A stretch of 64,000 nt of DNA, from contig NC_133123.1 in the NCBI RefSeq assembly GCF_033568475.1, forward strand, positions 163,695,753-163,759,752. The letters run 5' to 3'. The position numbers were made by a program, and so were the translations under genes. Below are positions 60,072 through 64,000 of this stretch, one piece after another (the stretch's first letter is position 1; each line of letters opens with the position of its first letter). Origin of the DNA: Henckelia pumila (lineage: Eukaryota > Streptophyta > Magnoliopsida > Lamiales > Gesneriaceae). Under the pieces are notes generated by a model. The model made no database searches. It saw only the letters and a list, made by a program, of their open reading frames with translations, and was not told where the DNA came from.

Positions 60072-60710
60072 TCAATGATCTAGTTTCCTTTTCTTACTGG
60101 TTGGTTGAGACCAATTGATATTTGCTATAGCCGAATCAGGTTGATGAACAAAAGCTTGGAGATCATCAATTAATTGGTCGTCATTCGAAGCAGAGATGAA
60201 CATCCTTCGTGAATTTTTTGAAATGATATTTTGTTCCACAGCAACATCAAGAAAAGTCAACAAACCATCATAATAGTTATTGATATTCAACAAGCCAACA
60301 GATTTATTATGAATATTAAGTTGTGCCCAAGAAACAACATGAAAAATTTCTTCTAAAGTACCAAAACCACCTGGTAAGGCAATAAAAGCATCAGAATTAT
60401 CTATAATTTTAGTTATTCTCTCGTACATTGATGAAACTTTTAAATCTTTCACAACCGTAACACCTGTAATATTTTCTTCAGCTAAAGATGTAGGAATAAT
60501 ACCCAAAACCTGACTACCTCCAAGATGAGCTGCTGTTGAAATAGATCCCATTAACCCAATATTGCCTCCTCCGTATACCAAGTGAATTTTTCTCTCTGCT
60601 AACTTTTTTCCAAGATTAATTGCTGCGTCAACAAATATTTCACTCTTTCCAGTATTAGAACCACAAAATACACAAATATTTTTCAATTTTGGTGAAGCAG
60701 ATCCTGCCAT
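60072..60710 (-). CDS. LOG: LOG family cytokinin riboside 5'-monophosphate phosphoribohydrolase, intronless
   Basis: A 212-residue frame, the usual LOG length. LOG enzymes release active cytokinin bases from their nucleotides in one step, in cytosol and nucleus. Visible motifs: ICVFCGSNTGK (12-22) and VYGGGNIGLMG (45-55) of the Rossmann-like fold, and the family signature PGGFGTLEE (113-121) with the conserved Glu121 and an Arg at position 98 (MYER). The C-terminus ends KKRKLDH, a possible nuclear localisation signal. Most plant LOG genes have several introns. This one has none, and it differs clearly from the best-known LOG1-LOG9 type (FGTLEEIFHVVSWAQLN for YGTLEELLEVITWAQLG). It is either an intronless LOG-like branch or a retrocopy. 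The start is taken at the first ATG of the frame. Confidence 0.88.
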   Translation of the reverse strand: MAGSASPKLKNICVFCGSNTGKSEIFVDAAINLGKKLAERKIHLVYGGGNIGLMGSISTAAHLGGSQVLGIIPTSLAEENITGVTVVKDLKVSSMYERITKIIDNSDAFIALPGGFGTLEEIFHVVSWAQLNIHNKSVGLLNINNYYDGLLTFLDVAVEQNIISKNSRRMFISASNDDQLIDDLQAFVHQPDSAIANINWSQPTSKKRKLDH

Positions 60711-60912
60711 GTTTTTTAATATAGAGATAGTTGAGTGATTTTATAAGGAAAACAAGGAATACGACAGAAATAAAAATACAGGTGTGAACATAATAACGAA
60801 AACAATAAAAATAATAATATATAATAATGACATGCATGCGTATATACAGTAATTGTGGCTCACAGTGTTCCTTCAATATTTATGAGTCGAGGGTTGTCTT
60901 ACCATCCAATTT
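60711..60912 (-). other. Spacer between the LOG gene and the cysteine-rich ORF
   Basis: Very AT-rich; contains no recognisable LTR end, PPT or gene. Confidence 0.4.
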
Positions 60913-61430
60913 TCATATAAATTGGCAAATAGGGTCTTTTTTAGTCAGATTCCCAAGACCATTACCATGACGCTCTGCTTGAAATAGTTTCCATAAACAG
61001 AGAAGTTGATCTTGCACATCTCCACTACAATGCGTCTCAAGAGTCAATGAGATATCATCTAATGACTCTTTACTCAGCCCATTCTTAATAAAATCAATTT
61101 TATCTTCTCTATTTGTGGAAACATATCCCAAAGATCTGCATCGTCTATCACAAGTTCATCTAGCACATTTATGACAAACATCTAACCTCTTGGCCCTACT
61201 TTTCTTCGCATAAGTGCTTTTTCCTAGTCCAGACATATTCGAACAAATAAGAATTTTGGAACTTCACCACCCAATCGAACTTTGGCTTCAATTATAAGAC
61301 GAATATCCTCCGAAATTGCTTTTTGCATAAGCATTCTCAATCTTTCACATCTGCCTTCATAAATCATTCTCAGAACTTTTTTAGAAACAGATGGAAAATA
61401 TTTACCATATTCTTTGATAGCTTCATCCAT
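60913..61430 (-). pseudogene. Broken ORF resembling the cysteine-rich nucleic-acid-binding protein of carlavirus-like RNA viruses
   Basis: Two minus-strand frames of 68 (61430-61224) and 72 codons (61131-60913) belong to one former gene, now separated by a frameshift and one TGA. The N-terminal part is charged and helical (residues about 1-60). The middle, between the two frames, has a basic GKSTYAKK segment followed by a VCHKC...TC...C cysteine cluster, then FIKNGLSKES. This order (basic GxSxYA(R/K)(R/K), CxxC with two more cysteines, FI-x-x-G-[VL]-x-[ED]) is what I know from the small cysteine-rich proteins near the 3' end of carlaviruses and relatives, which bind nucleic acid and in some viruses suppress RNA silencing. 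It lies 150 bp downstream of the pol stop of Ty3 element H, in the env position. Homology rests on motif reading alone. Confidence 0.5.
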
Positions 61431-61547
61431 TTTGAAAATAAAGAAATTATTTTTTTTTTCAATTATTTTGGGAAATTGAAAGAAAATCGACTAAAAGAAG
61501 TCACGGAGTACCGTTATCCGCCACTTAATCGGAAAGTGAACTCAATT

Positions 61548-61549
61548 CT
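61548..61549 (-). promoter_or_regulatory. Candidate splice acceptor before the cysteine-rich ORF
   Basis: On the minus strand, just after the pol stop, a T-rich run reads ATTTTATTTTTGCAG and ends at this AG; the cysteine-rich ORF starts 118 bp downstream. Several plant Ty3 elements express env-like ORFs from spliced subgenomic RNA, and this would fit. The donor is not identified. Confidence 0.4.
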
Positions 61550-61579
61550 GCAAAAATAAAATGAAAATATAATTAACAA

Positions 61580-63214
61580 TTAATTTGGATCATATAAAGG
61601 CATAAACTCATCATTAGGAATTTCATTTTCTAAAAATGGTTTAAGTCTTTGTCCATTAACTTTAAACACATTATTATTTTTAGGATTTTCAACATCAACA
61701 GCACCATGAGGATAAACATTTTTTTTACAACATATGGACCTGTCCATCGTGATCTAAGTTTTCCTGGAAACAAATGCAAGCTAGAATTATAAAGTAAATC
61801 TTTTTGTCCAATTTCAAACGATTTTCTCATAATATTTTTATCATGAAAGGCTTTTGTTTTATCTTTATAAATCTTTGCATTTTCATATGCATCATTTCTT
61901 AATTCTTCTAGTTCATTTGGTTGCAATTTTCTTAATTTAGACGCATCATCTAAATTAGTATTAAATGTTTTAATAGCCCAATAAGCTTTATGTTCAATTT
62001 CAACAGGTAGATGACAATGCTTACCAAAAACTAACCTATATGGTTACATCCCTAATGATATTTTAAATGCAGTTCTATATGCCCATAATGCATCACTTAA
62101 TCTTAAAGACCAATCTTTTCGATTTGGACTGACTGTTTTTTCCAAAATTTGTTTTATTTCTTTATTTGCAAGTTCAACCTGACCATTCGTTTGAGGGTGA
62201 TATACCATATTTTCTTAACAACGAAGAAAATGATTTATTTATAAAATGACTTCCCCCATCACTGATTATAGATCTAGGTATTCCAAATCGACTAAAAATA
62301 TTTTCTTTCAAAAATTTTATCACAACTTTATGATAATTAGTTCTACATGCAATTGCTTCAATCCATTTTGAAACATAATCGACAGCCACTAAAATATAAA
62401 TAAATCCAATAGATAATGGGAATGGACCCATAACATCTATTTCCCAACTGCCAAATATTTCAATAATAATGATTGGATTTAAAGGCATCATGTTTCGTTT
62501 TGAAATTAAACCAATTTTCTGATACTTTTCACAAGATTTGAAAAATGAATGCGTATATTTGAATAAAGAATGCCAATAAAATCCACATTGAAAGATTTTT
62601 GCAGCTGTTTTTTTTGACGAAAAATGACCTCCACATGCCTCAGAATGACAAAATTTAATGACACTACTTACCTCATTGTCGGGTATGCACCGTCGAAAAA
62701 TTTGATCAGGACAATACTTAAACAAATAAGGATCATCCCAATAAAATTTTTTGACCTCTTTCAAGAATTTATTTTTATCTTGTGAACTCCAATGAGAAGG
62801 CATTTTATTTGTCACAAGAAAATTTACAATATTAGCAAACCAATGCATAGTAGTAGCATAGAATAGTTGATCATCCGGAAAATTTTTATTTATTTGTATT
62901 TCATTTTGAGATGATTCACAAATTATTTTTGATAAATGATCGGATACTACATTTTCTTCTTCAAGTTGATTGTTTTCTTCAAATAGTTTTGATTCAAAAA
63001 ATTTTTTCGAATCAAAATTTTCCACTAAACAAACATCAGATTGTTGATTTAAGTTTTCTTGTTGACATTCTTCCACGATAGTTTCTATTGAATTATCATC
63101 TTCATTTTCATTGATACTTGGTTGTTTACTTAGATTGAACACATTAAGTTCTAAAGTCATATTTCCAAAAGACAATTTCATTATTCCATTTCGATAATTA
63201 ATTAAATCATTTGA
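61580..63214 (-). pseudogene. Element H: Ty3 (Athila/Tat-type) pol pseudogene, RT and RNase H deleted, integrase retained
   Basis: The main frame is 63181-62174 (335 codons). It starts with the segment that follows the protease in this clade ([16 protein letters not shown]), runs through an acidic stretch, and then jumps at about NQLEEENVV to VSDHLSK, the sequence that normally follows RNase H. All of RT and RNase H (no YxDD motif) is missing, with the frame preserved. Integrase follows: a zinc-binding HHCC part (HSEACGGHF...CEKYQK) and catalytic core ([17 protein letters not shown]). A frameshift near 62210 precedes the third catalytic residue, and another near 61705 alters the C-terminus. 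The last frame ends at TAA, 61580. A stop at 63215-63217 separates it from the protease. Confidence 0.9.
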
Positions 63215-63511
63215 AGTTTATAGAAATGGACGTCCCAATATTAGTGAAATTTCATTATGCACTTCTATTGGTTGTGTATCCAAGACAATAAAATCCACAG
63301 GATATATGAATTTATCGACTTGAACTAATACATCTTCTAAGATACCTCTAGGTATTTTGATTGACCTATCGGTTAGTAAAAGAGTAATAGATGTGGGTTT
63401 TAAATCTCCCAACTTAAACTTTTCATAAACTGAATAAGGAAGTAAATTCACACTTGCTCCCAAATCTAACAAAGCTTTATATTTCCAATAATACATGAAA
63501 TTATTGGACAA
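63215..63511 (-). pseudogene. Element H: retropepsin-like aspartic protease fragment
   Basis: 97 codons with the active-site variant ALLDLGASVNLLPYSVY (residues 13-29, D-L-G-A in place of D-T-G), a VDFIVLD strand and the terminal LILGRPFL, as in Athila/Tat elements. A stop follows where relatives continue, and the frame upstream is shifted relative to gag. Confidence 0.85.
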
Positions 63512-64000
63512 CTAGGATCTTTATATTTCAAAGCATAATTATTTTGAATAATAGAACTTACTTGTTCAGTTAAGAATGCTTTTTTTCTTTATATGCAATT
63601 GTCTTTTCACAGTACATAAATATTTTAAAAACTTTGCATAAGAAGGTACATGTTTAATATCATGTAATAATGGAATATTTATTTTTAATTGTTTAAAAAC
63701 TTCATAAATATCAGAATCATTTTTTGTTTTTTATTGTTTACTAATGCATGAGAAAAAGGAACATGTTTATTTGACTCATATATTACTTCAGATAATTTAT
63801 CAACTTTCTTATTATTAGGACTCAAAGCATCATCTTTCTCAAAAGTATCAAGATTTTCATCCTTACTCTTTGAGTTTGACTGATCTTTTTTTTCATCACT
63901 ATATGTATCATTAACTATTTTACCACTTCTAAGAGTAATAACAGATTTTACTTGATCAAATTTTTCTTGATTTTGATTTTTAGGATTAGGTTGTGGTAGA
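63512..64000 (-). pseudogene. Element H: end of gag, cut by the window edge
   Basis: The minus strand reads PQPNPKNQ... VITLRSGK near 63935, the segment that joins gag to the protease in this clade, then an acidic linker and a YEVFKQLKINIPLL-type stretch. Stops and frameshifts are present (for example near 63735 and 63585). The 5' LTR and most of gag lie beyond 64000. Confidence 0.75.

Noticed and set aside
1-64000. tRNA, rRNA or organelle-derived genes
   Set aside because: No cloverleaf or rRNA sequence was recognised. TGGTATCAGAGC sites are retroelement PBSs, and the A/B boxes at 58336-58399 belong to a SINE.

Overview
This is nuclear DNA from a flowering plant, most likely a eudicot. Two features look like host genes: an intron-containing subunit gene of the TPLATE/TSET endocytic complex and a LOG-type cytokinin-activating enzyme. 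Nearly everything else is plant transposable-element DNA. The species cannot be named from the sequence alone.
Layout, 1-40136: one nested stack of LTR retrotransposons, resolved here from target-site duplications (TSDs) and LTR/PBS/PPT junctions. Element A (Ty3-type, minus strand) has a partial 3' LTR at 1-501, a non-coding interior with a hairpin MITE at 1690-1989, and a 5' LTR at 3880-40136. That 5' LTR is split by solo LTR C (4140-37753). C is split by Ty1/copia element D (4334-35821, TSD TCTAG). D was in turn hit by a CACTA-like transposon (4376-8212, TSD GGC), by a tandem Ty3/chromovirus-type element B (from 9710), and by a non-coding LARD-like element E (27513-34637, TSD TACTC). The second copy of B was split again by a 3.7-kb solo LTR F (19704-23384, TSD GAAGA).
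40137-51830: a probable older LTR remnant, an AT-rich spacer with a (TA)n tract, then the 14-exon TWD40-2 gene (42047-50394, plus strand), whose reading frame is open across all predicted splice junctions.
51831-58429: a tRNA-derived SINE (17-bp TSD) split by a hAT element (near-perfect 8-bp TSD), itself split by solo LTR G. The hAT transposase is open apart from one stop codon.
58508-59757: an LTR remnant and a tandem TRIM array (LTR-internal-LTR-internal-LTR).
60072-64000 (minus strand): an intronless LOG gene. Upstream of it lies a broken reading frame resembling the small cysteine-rich nucleic-acid-binding proteins of carlavirus-like RNA viruses. This sits directly behind the pol of a Ty3 element (H) of the Athila/Tat type, whose RT and RNase H have been removed by an apparently in-frame deletion.
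The main things to check are the virus-like ORF in the env position of element H, a possibly covarying stem-loop shared by several LTR families, an as-1-type double TGACG element beside palindrome arrays in the E LTR, an in-frame gypsy/copia chimeric ORF, and the depth of the nested stack.
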